Notes under the pieces: generated by a model
Told to the model about the DNA's origin: nothing
The model's database searches: none
What the model saw: the letters and a program-made list of their open reading frames with translations, nothing else
Origin: Epulopiscium sp. Nele67-Bin004
GTDB lineage: Bacteria; Bacillota_A; Clostridia; Lachnospirales; Cellulosilyticaceae
DNA length: 13,847 nucleotides
Direction of reading: 5' to 3'
Assembly: GCA_002007315.1 (NCBI GenBank)
Contig: LNZQ01000226.1
Location: forward strand, 1 to 13,847
In this document: positions 7,559-13,227 of the stretch, piece after piece
How positions within the stretch are numbered: the stretch's first letter is position 1
How the letters are laid out: each line of letters starts with the position of its first letter
Program-made: the position numbers and the translations under genes

Positions 7559-7602
7559 AAAAAGAGCAGAAACAATCAATCGATTGCTACTGCTCTTTTT
7601 TA
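7559..7602. terminator. Strong bidirectional terminator
   Basis: AAAAAGAGCAG (7559-7569) pairs with CTGCTCTTTTT (7590-7600), and the loop contains a second stem, CAATC with GATTG. T-runs follow on both strands. It serves the Bax-inhibitor-like gene on the plus strand and the 47-residue gene on the minus strand. Confidence 0.9.
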
Positions 7603-7607
7603 TTGAC

Positions 7608-7751
7608 TTATTGCTCATCAACTTGACTTGTTAGGCTATCTTGCTCATCTTCAAGTGCAATAATTTCCTCATGGTCATGTCTTGTTATTGCATTGCTAAA
7701 ATCGTTAAAAAATCCATCAAAAGTCATATAGTTTTTCTTTTTATCACTCAT
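7608..7751 (-). CDS. Small acidic protein of 47 residues, unknown
   Basis: This short gene has everything expected of a real one: an AGGAGG ribosome binding site (complement of 7762-7767), a 10-base spacer, ATG at 7751, TAA at 7608, and a strong terminator immediately downstream. The product starts MSDKKKNYMTFDGFFNDF, passes through a His/Asp-containing stretch (RHDHEEIIALEDEQD) and ends QVDEQ. The N-terminus is basic and the rest strongly acidic. There are no membrane segments, cysteines or signal peptide. I do not recognise the family. It is convergent with the Bax-inhibitor-like gene and divergent from the PP-loop ATPase. An inverted repeat overlaps its ribosome binding site. Confidence 0.7.
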   Translation of the reverse strand: MSDKKKNYMTFDGFFNDFSNAITRHDHEEIIALEDEQDSLTSQVDEQ

Positions 7752-7765
7752 TATATGTGCTCCTC

Positions 7766-7785
7766 CTAGTTAATTTTATAACTAG
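7766..7785. promoter_or_regulatory. Inverted repeat at the ribosome binding site of the 47-residue gene
   Basis: CTAGTTA (7766-7772) and TAACTAG (7779-7785) are perfect 7-bp arms around ATTTTA. One arm touches the AGGAGG of the small gene, and the repeat lies in the divergent region before the PP-loop gene. It could be an operator or an RNA hairpin that limits ribosome access; the sequence is AT-rich, so chance is possible. Confidence 0.35.
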
Positions 7786-7826
7786 TATTCGCCAATTTTA
7801 TTAGTTATTATTCATCTATATTTCTC

Positions 7827-7855
7827 TTTACTTAATACATAAACCACTCTATACT
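7827..7855 (+). promoter_or_regulatory. Possible promoter of the PP-loop ATPase gene
   Basis: TTTACT (7827-7832), a 17-base spacer, then TATACT (7850-7855). It would give a leader of only about 12 bases, beginning right at the GAGGTG ribosome binding site, so it is tentative. Confidence 0.35.
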
Positions 7856-7873
7856 ATAAAAGAGGTGATGAAA

Positions 7874-8521
7874 ATGAAATTTGTGCTTTCTTATAGCTTT
7901 GGGAAAGATAGTACTTTGTCTTTGCACAAAATGATAGAACAGGGACACACTCCTATTGGACTTTTGGTAATGGTAAATGAAAATCTTAAACGTTCGTTTT
8001 TTCATGGTGTGGACTATGACTTAATGCAAAAAATATCTACTTGCTTAGATATCCCGCTATTAATTGGAAAATCTGATGGACAAGATTACAACGTTGTTAT
8101 GGAAAATCAACTGCGAATTGCAAACGACATGGGTGCTGAAGTTATCGTATTTGGTGATATCGATATTTCAGACCACAAAACTTGGTGTGAAGAAAGATGT
8201 GAAATTGCTGATGTTAAAGCTGTGTTTCCACTGTGGCAAAAACCTAGGGAAGAAATCGTAAATGAAGTTATCGAATGTGGCTACAATGCTATTATAAAAA
8301 CTATCAATAATGAAAAGTTGGACAAGTCGTTTTTGGGTAGAACTATTACGCCAGAGCTTATAGGCGAACTTAAAGCAGATTATCCAGAAGTTGACGTTTG
8401 CGGCGAATATGGCGAATACCACACACTTGTTGTTGATGGGCCAATTTTTAAAACTAAGCTTGAATATGAAATAAAAGAACAATATGACTTTGGAGTTACT
8501 TCTGTTGTTGATATTGCTTAA
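7874..8521 (+). CDS. Diphthine-ammonia-ligase-family PP-loop ATPase
   Basis: This 215-residue protein belongs to the DUF71/Dph6 family (COG2102) of adenine-nucleotide alpha hydrolases. The PP-loop SFGKDS (residues 8-13) binds ATP, FGDID (93-97) and WCEERC (104-109) follow, and the C-terminal signature GEYGEYHTLVVDGPIF (177-192) is intact. In archaea and eukaryotes the family amidates diphthine on elongation factor 2. Bacteria lack diphthamide, so the bacterial substrate is unknown and the usual label should not be taken literally. I chose the ATG at 7874 because it is 6 bases after GAGGTG (7862-7867); the GTG at 7865 and ATG at 7868 overlap or abut that site. The last codons, encoding SVVDIA and stop, have been copied downstream in a 65-bp tandem repeat. 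Confidence 0.88.
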   Translation: MKFVLSYSFGKDSTLSLHKMIEQGHTPIGLLVMVNENLKRSFFHGVDYDLMQKISTCLDIPLLIGKSDGQDYNVVMENQLRIANDMGAEVIVFGDIDISDHKTWCEERCEIADVKAVFPLWQKPREEIVNEVIECGYNAIIKTINNEKLDKSFLGRTITPELIGELKADYPEVDVCGEYGEYHTLVVDGPIFKTKLEYEIKEQYDFGVTSVVDIA

Positions 8522-8646
8522 CACATGAAACATTCCAAATTTAGACCCTAACTGAGGGGGTTGCTTCTGTTGTTGATATTGTTTAGCACATGAAACATTC
8601 CAAATTTAGACCCTAACTGAAGGGGTTGCTTCTGTTGTTGATATTG
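8501..8646 (+). repeat. 65-bp tandem repeat spanning the end of the PP-loop gene
   Basis: The string TCTGTTGTTGATATTG recurs at 8501, 8566 and 8631, a constant 65-base period. Two full units (8501-8565 and 8566-8630) and a 16-base partial third are present. The first unit contains the last codons and stop of the PP-loop gene; the second keeps a stop at the same place (TAG instead of TAA). Units one and two differ at only a few positions, so the duplication is fairly recent. Each unit contains a CCCT-AACTG-AGGG mini-hairpin. Confidence 0.92.
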
Positions 8647-8651
8647 CACAA

Positions 8652-8703
8652 CAAAAAAAGCCTCCCTCTTAGAGGGAGGTGTCAGCACAGCTGACGGAGG
8701 GAG
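8652..8703 (-). terminator. Composite palindromic terminator of the sigma/anti-sigma operon
   Basis: On the minus strand, hairpin CCTCCCTCT (complement of 8671-8679) pairs with AGAGGGAGG (complement of 8661-8669) and is followed by C and seven Ts, a strong terminator just after the 470-residue gene. A second hairpin, GTCAGC with GCTGAC (8681-8695), sits beside it, and a third segment, GAGGGAG (8697-8703), could pair with CTCCCTC (8662-8668) as an alternative to the first hairpin. The layout resembles repeated palindromic elements that I recall from gut Clostridia. Confidence 0.75.
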
Positions 8704-8712
8704 AAATCAAGT

Positions 8713-10125
8713 TTATTCTAAAACAATTTCTTGCCCATTTATTACAACTGCAACAACTTCTTCAACGGGAATAAAGTTTATTTTATAGGCATCGTCCAAT
8801 GATATGTGAGTTGCTGACTCTGCTGGCTCCAACATCCAATACAATTTTCCGTCCTCTGTTTTTGAAATTCTATGTTGCATCGGAATGTGAGTTCCGTCTT
8901 CTAGCAATAACAACACTTCTTCAGCTTCTGGAATACTAATACCATTTTCTTTAACTGCACTATTGCTTAGATGCAGGTTTATATTAATTTTAGACACATC
9001 AATTTGTGTAAGTGTCGTATCTTCTGCGTCAACTACCATTGGTATTTGCACATCTGTCATGTATGTTGTTGTTTCAACAGTGCTGTCTAATGGCAACGTT
9101 GCAGACCATTTATCTTGAACTATATATTCAATTCCACTATGGTCTAAAGCAATTTGAATATATGGAAAATCTTCTTCTGTAAGACCTATAACCTCACAAA
9201 ATCCACGTCCATTAGTTGCATACCCATCAATTTGTCTAATATCACCCTCACTGCCCATCCATATTCTTTCACCTGTTCTAGCGTCAACAAGATATACCGT
9301 AGTCGCCCATTGAAGATCATTATTTTCTTTAAATGTTGTGTTTATCGATAAAATACCGTCTGATAACTCCATGCTTTCAATTACATTTCCACGACTTTCA
9401 TCACCAACAGCAATTCCTGAACTTGTAGCTAAAGCATTTTGCACATCTAACAAAGTTATATCAGTAGTTTCTTTATAGTCATCACGCCTAATAATATCCT
9501 CAAATTGTACTGTTATGTTTGTACCCAAGTTAAATCCACTTATTGTATCAGCAGTCCATACCCCAATTAATTGTTTTTTATCTTCAGATAAATACAAACT
9601 CTTTGCTCCCGAAGATGCTATATTACTTTTTTTGTAATCCATGTCCGAGCTTTTAAAATAAGCATTGTCAAAATCGGCATCATCAAATATCCCGCCATCT
9701 TTTCTTTCAAATACAAATAGCAAGAAACCTGCGTCCTCATCTAATATCGCCTCAGCTGTTGTCATAACTATTTCTGATAATATTTTTGGTTTAATATCTG
9801 CTGATACAACGTTATGTCGTATATAAGACGTTGCTCCGTCAAACATCGTTGCCAATTGTGGCATAGTTTGTGCAACAACTATTGTGCTTGTTAGTGCTAA
9901 CGTTGCGGCTGCCGCCATTAAAGTCATTTTTTTCATAGGGTTTCCTCTTTTCTTAAATTTAGTTATAGGTGTTATTTTTCTTTCTTCAACATCAGACTGA
10001 TTTATTCCCTCTAGTGCCAATTTCAAAATATCAGTTTCAGAAATTCCATCTAATGCATTTTCAAGCTCTTCTTCGGTTATATTTATATCTTCTAATTCAT
10101 CTAACATATCTGACAATCGGTTCAA
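8713..10125 (-). CDS. Membrane-bound anti-sigma-like protein
   Basis: This 470-residue, single-pass membrane protein probably controls the ECF sigma factor encoded just before it. Residues 1-62 are acidic and cytoplasmic, the place where such proteins hold their sigma factor. Residues 67-86 (MTLMAAAATLALTSTIVVAQ) form one transmembrane helix after a basic KKRGNPMKK. Residues 90-470 would lie outside the cell and resemble DUF4179-type extracellular domains, with many beta strands and no lipobox or catalytic motif that I can name. The start is TTG at 10125, 8 bases after GGAGGGG, and overlaps the sigma stop as TTGA, so translation is coupled. An in-frame ATG at 9936 with AGAGGA upstream could start a short secreted form. 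The partner role is inferred from context and layout. Confidence 0.72.
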   Translation of the reverse strand: MNRLSDMLDELEDINITEEELENALDGISETDILKLALEGINQSDVEERKITPITKFKKRGNPMKKMTLMAAAATLALTSTIVVAQTMPQLATMFDGATSYIRHNVVSADIKPKILSEIVMTTAEAILDEDAGFLLFVFERKDGGIFDDADFDNAYFKSSDMDYKKSNIASSGAKSLYLSEDKKQLIGVWTADTISGFNLGTNITVQFEDIIRRDDYKETTDITLLDVQNALATSSGIAVGDESRGNVIESMELSDGILSINTTFKENNDLQWATTVYLVDARTGERIWMGSEGDIRQIDGYATNGRGFCEVIGLTEEDFPYIQIALDHSGIEYIVQDKWSATLPLDSTVETTTYMTDVQIPMVVDAEDTTLTQIDVSKININLHLSNSAVKENGISIPEAEEVLLLLEDGTHIPMQHRISKTEDGKLYWMLEPAESATHISLDDAYKINFIPVEEVVAVVINGQEIVLE

Positions 10126-10667
10126 ATTGAATACCCCTCCTGCATCAACAATTTTTTTAGTTTTTTCTTTCCACGAGATAGCTTTGTATGAACAGTGTTT
10201 TCTGGTATGTTCAAATATTTTGCTATACTTGCTATGCTCTCCATATAAAAATATCTGCGTATAAATATTTCTTTCTCAGGTTGCTTTAACTTTATTACTG
10301 CACTAAAAACCTGCGAATTAACTTCTTGCATAAGTATGTCATCTTCTGGTGTGTGTTCATTTACGCCTTCCTGCTCATCTTCAATAACTTGAATTGATTT
10401 TATTCTAAGTTTGTTAAGCGTCATATTGCGTGTCATCTTTGCTATATATGCGTTTAATCTGTCGGGCATAATGTTATCTCTATCTCGTATAGTCCATATT
10501 TTTATAAATACATCAGCTGTAAGCTCCTCAATATCTTGCCGTGACAACTGATTGTTTGCAACTTTTTTTATAATAGCAACAACATATCTTGTGTATTTAG
10601 AAACCAAAGCCTCATAACAAGAAACATCGCTATTTTTAATCCCTTCCACTAGTGCTACGTTATCCAT
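10122..10667 (-). CDS. ECF-type RNA polymerase sigma factor
   Basis: This 181-residue protein has the two domains of extracytoplasmic-function sigma factors and the usual length. Region 2 (about 17-88) includes EALVSKYTRYV and the core-binding DIEELTADVFIKIW (45-58). Region 4 (about 124-174) includes LKQPEKEIFIRRYF and the helix-turn-helix MESIASIAKYLNIPENTVHTKLSRGKK, which reads the -35 element. It should direct RNA polymerase to a stress or envelope regulon when released by the membrane protein encoded next. The ATG follows AAAGGAT by about 7 bases. It forms an operon with the 470-residue gene, with which it overlaps by four bases. Confidence 0.92.
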   Translation of the reverse strand: MDNVALVEGIKNSDVSCYEALVSKYTRYVVAIIKKVANNQLSRQDIEELTADVFIKIWTIRDRDNIMPDRLNAYIAKMTRNMTLNKLRIKSIQVIEDEQEGVNEHTPEDDILMQEVNSQVFSAVIKLKQPEKEIFIRRYFYMESIASIAKYLNIPENTVHTKLSRGKKKLKKLLMQEGYSI

Positions 10668-10695
10668 GCGTTTATCCTTTCTTAATTTGTTCTAT

Positions 10696-10701
10696 ATTAT
10701 A
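10696..10701 (-). promoter_or_regulatory. -10 element before the sigma operon
   Basis: On the minus strand TATAAT lies 28 bases before the sigma start. No clear -35 is found 17 bases upstream, so I cannot say whether it is read by sigma-A or is partly self-regulated. Confidence 0.35.
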
Positions 10702-10740
10702 GTTAACACGTCTTTTGGAATAAATCTTTCACTTTTTGCC

Positions 10741-10771
10741 AAAAAAATTCCCTCTAGTTTTCGCTAGAGGG
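10741..10771 (-). terminator. Terminator of the ATPase-HNH-DUF1653 operon
   Basis: On the minus strand CCCTCTAG (complement of 10764-10771) pairs with CTAGAGGG (complement of 10750-10757) around six bases. AA and then seven Ts follow. It lies just after the DUF1653 stop and separates this operon from the sigma operon. Confidence 0.9.
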
Positions 10772-10777
10772 TTATAC

Positions 10778-11026
10778 TTAATGTTTATCATTTCCTGTAT
10801 ACAGTTCAAATCTATATTTTTGGTTAGTTATATTGTCGGTTCTGTTTGGCTCAACTTCTTCCAAAAACATATTTAGCGGTCTTGCGTACATACCGTATGG
10901 GGGGTATAACGTTTGGTATGATACGAGCTTCTCGCCTGTTTCGGTATGCTCCAAAATATCGTGAACATAATATAAATTTCCTTTAAAGTGTCTGTATGGT
11001 CTTTTTGTTTCAATAGTTCGGTTCAT
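10778..11026 (-). CDS. DUF1653 small protein
   Basis: This is an 82-residue protein of the DUF1653 family, whose function is unknown. The domain fills most of it: RPYRHFKGNLYYVHDILEHT, then ETGEKLVSYQTLYPP and YARPLNMFLEEVE, a compact beta-rich fold with many aromatic residues. The start is the ATG at 11026, 8 bases after AAGGAG (complement of 11035-11040); a TTG at 11050 would precede the ribosome binding site and is unlikely. It begins 47 bases after the HNH gene, with no terminator between and one directly after, so it is probably the third gene of that operon. Whether it has any part in defence is unknown, as the family also occurs alone. Confidence 0.85.
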   Translation of the reverse strand: MNRTIETKRPYRHFKGNLYYVHDILEHTETGEKLVSYQTLYPPYGMYARPLNMFLEEVEPNRTDNITNQKYRFELYTGNDKH

Positions 11027-11073
11027 GTTATGCTCTCCTTGTTCATGCAAATGTTAAGTTTGTTTTCGCTATA

Positions 11074-11718
11074 TCAGATTATTAGATATTGTAAATTGGG
11101 ATAAGCTTCTTTATTCTGTCTAATATAGCTTCTTTTGAATGCTGCGAAAGGACTTTTTCTTTGTAATAATACTTTAAGAGTTCGCAATATTGGCTTAGAA
11201 TCTGGATTATTCTTGTGTCTTTGAAGATATTTATATAATTTATTCATTTCGTTCTGTAGTCTATCTCGCCTTTCTTCACTATTTACCGTATAATGCCCCG
11301 TATTGCTAACATTAAATACTTCTGTTATTAGCTTAGATGTAGAAACTGCGTCTTCATCAGTATCATCTAAACTTTTTACAGTAACATTTTCTTCAATATG
11401 ATTAAATATTAAATACTGTTCTGGGTCCACTTTACAGCAATCAATAATTTTGTATTCATAGATTTTCTTATTTTTAACAGAATTACAGTGACGACAAGAT
11501 AAAAATAAATTTTCCCAATCATACTTTAAGTCAACGTATATACCATCTTTATGAGGTCGCAGATGTTCTATAACTCCCTCAGGTAAGTTGTCAATATTAC
11601 AAATATAACATTTATTATCAAAATCTTCTTTTAGTTGTCTAACTACATCTACTTCACTGTAAGATTTTTGTTTAGATAACGATGTTGGAGCAGGAAAACT
11701 TCTTTTAACTTTAACCAT
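11074..11718 (-). CDS. ptuB: HNH endonuclease, Septu PtuB-like
   Basis: This 214-residue protein has an HNH nuclease domain near its N-terminus: CYIC (C37, C40), IEHLRPHKDG (E51, H52, H56), then W68-x-NLFLSC-x2-CN (C75, C78, N79). The paired cysteines hold a structural zinc, and the E-H-H-N set fits the active site. The C-terminal FAAFKRSYIRQN is also typical of this HNH group, found in Septu systems and some retrons. The likely role is cutting DNA or RNA in phage-infected cells, under control of the ATPase encoded upstream. The start is the ATG at 11718, one base after the ATPase stop (TAATATG), with the ribosome binding site GGAGG inside the ATPase gene, so translation is coupled. The nuclease itself looks intact; the Septu label rests on the gene pair. 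Confidence 0.82.
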   Translation of the reverse strand: MVKVKRSFPAPTSLSKQKSYSEVDVVRQLKEDFDNKCYICNIDNLPEGVIEHLRPHKDGIYVDLKYDWENLFLSCRHCNSVKNKKIYEYKIIDCCKVDPEQYLIFNHIEENVTVKSLDDTDEDAVSTSKLITEVFNVSNTGHYTVNSEERRDRLQNEMNKLYKYLQRHKNNPDSKPILRTLKVLLQRKSPFAAFKRSYIRQNKEAYPNLQYLII

Positions 11719-11719
11719 A

Positions 11720-12934
11720 TTAGATGTCCTCCCTATTTTCAAACTCCAATTGCAGTCTTTTAAATTCCGTAGCTATTGTCATAGATAAAAAATCTGGAAT
11801 TTCTTCTAAAGTTATACCTAAATCAGCAATTTCTTCAAAATCCTTATCTTCTAAAGTTTTTTTAGCAACTAGGTCTTTATATCTATTAAACTGGCTCTCA
11901 ATTTCTCTAGACATTTCATTTGCTCCAAAATATCCTTTTACAACTCCAGTGTAAGATACATCTTGCAAACCATCTTTAACTAAAGTTTTATTTTCCAAGT
12001 CGTATATTACAACATCTTTAATACTATTTAAAATAAACGGACTATGCGTTGTAACTATAAATTGAACTTTTGGAAAAAAACTAGTTAAAAACGGCAGTAT
12101 TTTTTTCTGCAACTGTATGTGTAAGTGTGTTTCTATTTCATCTATAAGAACTATCCCCTCAATATTATAGATAGTTGTTGCGATTTTCTCCATTCTTAAA
12201 ATTATATTTATTATTATATCTAAAACAGCTGAATACCCATCTGATAGTTGATTTAATGTATATGGCTCTTTATTAGGTTCTTGCATATAAAAATCTAATT
12301 CTTTTCTATTAAATATAAGTTTTAATTTTGGTTGCTCGAACAAATCTTGTAAGGCTTTTTCAAATCGTCTAAACCATTGTTCAGTTTTTTTAACTTCTTC
12401 CTGCTCATTATCGTCCCGTGCAAATGATTGTTGCGTTTTTAAATACACTAAATAATCTATAAACTTGCTATCAAGATTATCTTCTAGTGTATATGTGTCT
12501 TTGAATTCTGTCTTCACTATGTTATCACTTTTGTTAATTGACAGATTTCTTTTGCTTGAAAAATATGCTAAAATAAATTCGTTCTTTCTATACTTTTCTT
12601 CTACTAAATTTGTAAATGCTTGCAGATGACCTTTACCATCTTCCAAATCTACTTGTAATCCGTTAGAATATTTTTGGATTGAATTTTCTGTTTGTTCTAA
12701 ACCTTTATTAAACTTTAATAACTCAGCTTGTTGCTGTGCATCTAGCACTTCTAAGTTTTGTAATTTCTCTATTCGGTCTAAAAAAAGTGATTTATTTTCC
12801 TGCCAGTAAACTAGTAGATTATAATAATTACCGTCTATAATTGAAGTGAGATAATCTCGGATTTTTTCTAAAACACTTGTTTTTCCTGAGCCGTTTTTTC
12901 CAGTTAAAATTAAGTGTTTTAATTCGCTGTCCAT
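11720..12934 (-). CDS. ptuA: SMC/AAA-like ATPase, Septu PtuA-like; N-terminus cut off by a stop codon
   Basis: The remaining frame gives 404 residues of an ABC/SMC-type ATPase of the COG3950/AAA_21 kind that accompanies HNH nucleases in Septu defence. Walker A is GKNGSGKT (12-19), a coiled-coil-like insert covers about 50-115, the signature is LSDGYS (230-235), Walker B is IVLIDEIE (261-268), and the switch histidine is in TTHSPF (H297). It should sense infection and control the HNH partner. The frame is open upstream of M32 of the original protein: codons for VRNLQNIEIDI precede the ATG at 12934, then an in-frame TAA at 12968-12970, then YINKIIIH back to a well-placed start at 13027. The ATG at 12934 has no ribosome binding site. 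The gene is therefore either inactive or makes a shortened protein, lacking the first beta strand, by reinitiation. Confidence 0.78.
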   Translation of the reverse strand: MDSELKHLILTGKNGSGKTSVLEKIRDYLTSIIDGNYYNLLVYWQENKSLFLDRIEKLQNLEVLDAQQQAELLKFNKGLEQTENSIQKYSNGLQVDLEDGKGHLQAFTNLVEEKYRKNEFILAYFSSKRNLSINKSDNIVKTEFKDTYTLEDNLDSKFIDYLVYLKTQQSFARDDNEQEEVKKTEQWFRRFEKALQDLFEQPKLKLIFNRKELDFYMQEPNKEPYTLNQLSDGYSAVLDIIINIILRMEKIATTIYNIEGIVLIDEIETHLHIQLQKKILPFLTSFFPKVQFIVTTHSPFILNSIKDVVIYDLENKTLVKDGLQDVSYTGVVKGYFGANEMSREIESQFNRYKDLVAKKTLEDKDFEEIADLGITLEEIPDFLSMTIATEFKRLQLEFENREDI

Positions 12935-13027
12935 AATATCAATTTCGATATTTTGTAAGTTTCTAACTTAATGAATAATTATTTTATTAATATAACTATT
13001 AGTTGGTTGGTATTCGCTCTTATTCAT
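12935..13027 (-). pseudogene. Severed N-terminal segment of the PtuA-like ATPase
   Basis: An ATG at 13027, 7 bases after a perfect AGGAGG (complement of 13035-13040), opens a frame reading MNKSEYQPTNSYINKIIIH. It is then stopped by TAA at 12968-12970 and continues in the same frame as VRNLQNIEIDI into the ATPase. The I-x-K-x-I-I ... RNL-x-NIEI pattern is the usual first strand pair of this ATPase fold, 20-30 residues before Walker A. A single base change in the stop codon would restore a 435-residue protein. I regard it as a nonsense mutation and think a regulatory leader peptide less likely. Confidence 0.75.
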
Positions 13028-13057
13028 ATTGATACCTCCTGAATTTAAAATATTTTT

Positions 13058-13086
13058 AAGATACCACAAAACCTAATTAAAGTCAA
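13058..13086 (-). promoter_or_regulatory. Sigma-A promoter of the defence operon
   Basis: On the minus strand TTGACT (complement of 13081-13086), a 17-base spacer, then TATCTT (complement of 13058-13063). The expected transcript starts near 13051, about 24 bases before the original ATPase start at 13027. The promoter is intact although the gene it serves is interrupted. Confidence 0.65.
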
Positions 13087-13089
13087 TAT

Positions 13090-13227
13090 TTATATCAACG
13101 GGTGGCGTTTGAAGTCCCAAGAAGTTTCAAAACTATCCCAGTCTGTTTTTGAGATGTCGATGTTTTGTTGGACTAGCTCTTTATTTTCAAGTAACATTTT
13201 GTCCGTTATCGTGCTTATTCGTTTTGT
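13090..13227 (-). pseudogene. Remnant of a PglX/type IIG-like DNA methyltransferase
   Basis: A 45-codon frame between two stops reads KRISTITDKMLLENKELV, then DWDSFETSWDFKRHPLI and stop. The W-[DE]-S-x-ETSWDF-x-x-HPL motif is one I associate with the middle part of large adenine-specific DNA methyltransferases of the BREX PglX and type IIG kind, proteins of over 1,000 residues. Here both the methyltransferase core and the rest of the protein are missing, so this is a fragment. It lies directly upstream of the defence ATPase promoter and in the same direction, as if the ATPase module had replaced or been inserted into an older restriction or BREX locus. The family call comes from motif memory and is moderately sure. 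Confidence 0.6.

Noticed and set aside
8501..8646. CRISPR array
   Set aside because: The repeat units abut with no unique spacers, and the first unit is part of a gene.
12968..12970. Reassigned or read-through TAA codon
   Set aside because: TAA is the normal stop of many genes here (abrB, the Bax-inhibitor-like gene, the HNH gene and others), and no recoding signal is seen.
12968..13027. Regulatory leader peptide before the ATPase
   Set aside because: The frame continues without shift into the ATPase, and the residues on both sides of the TAA match the fold's N-terminus, so a broken gene explains it better.
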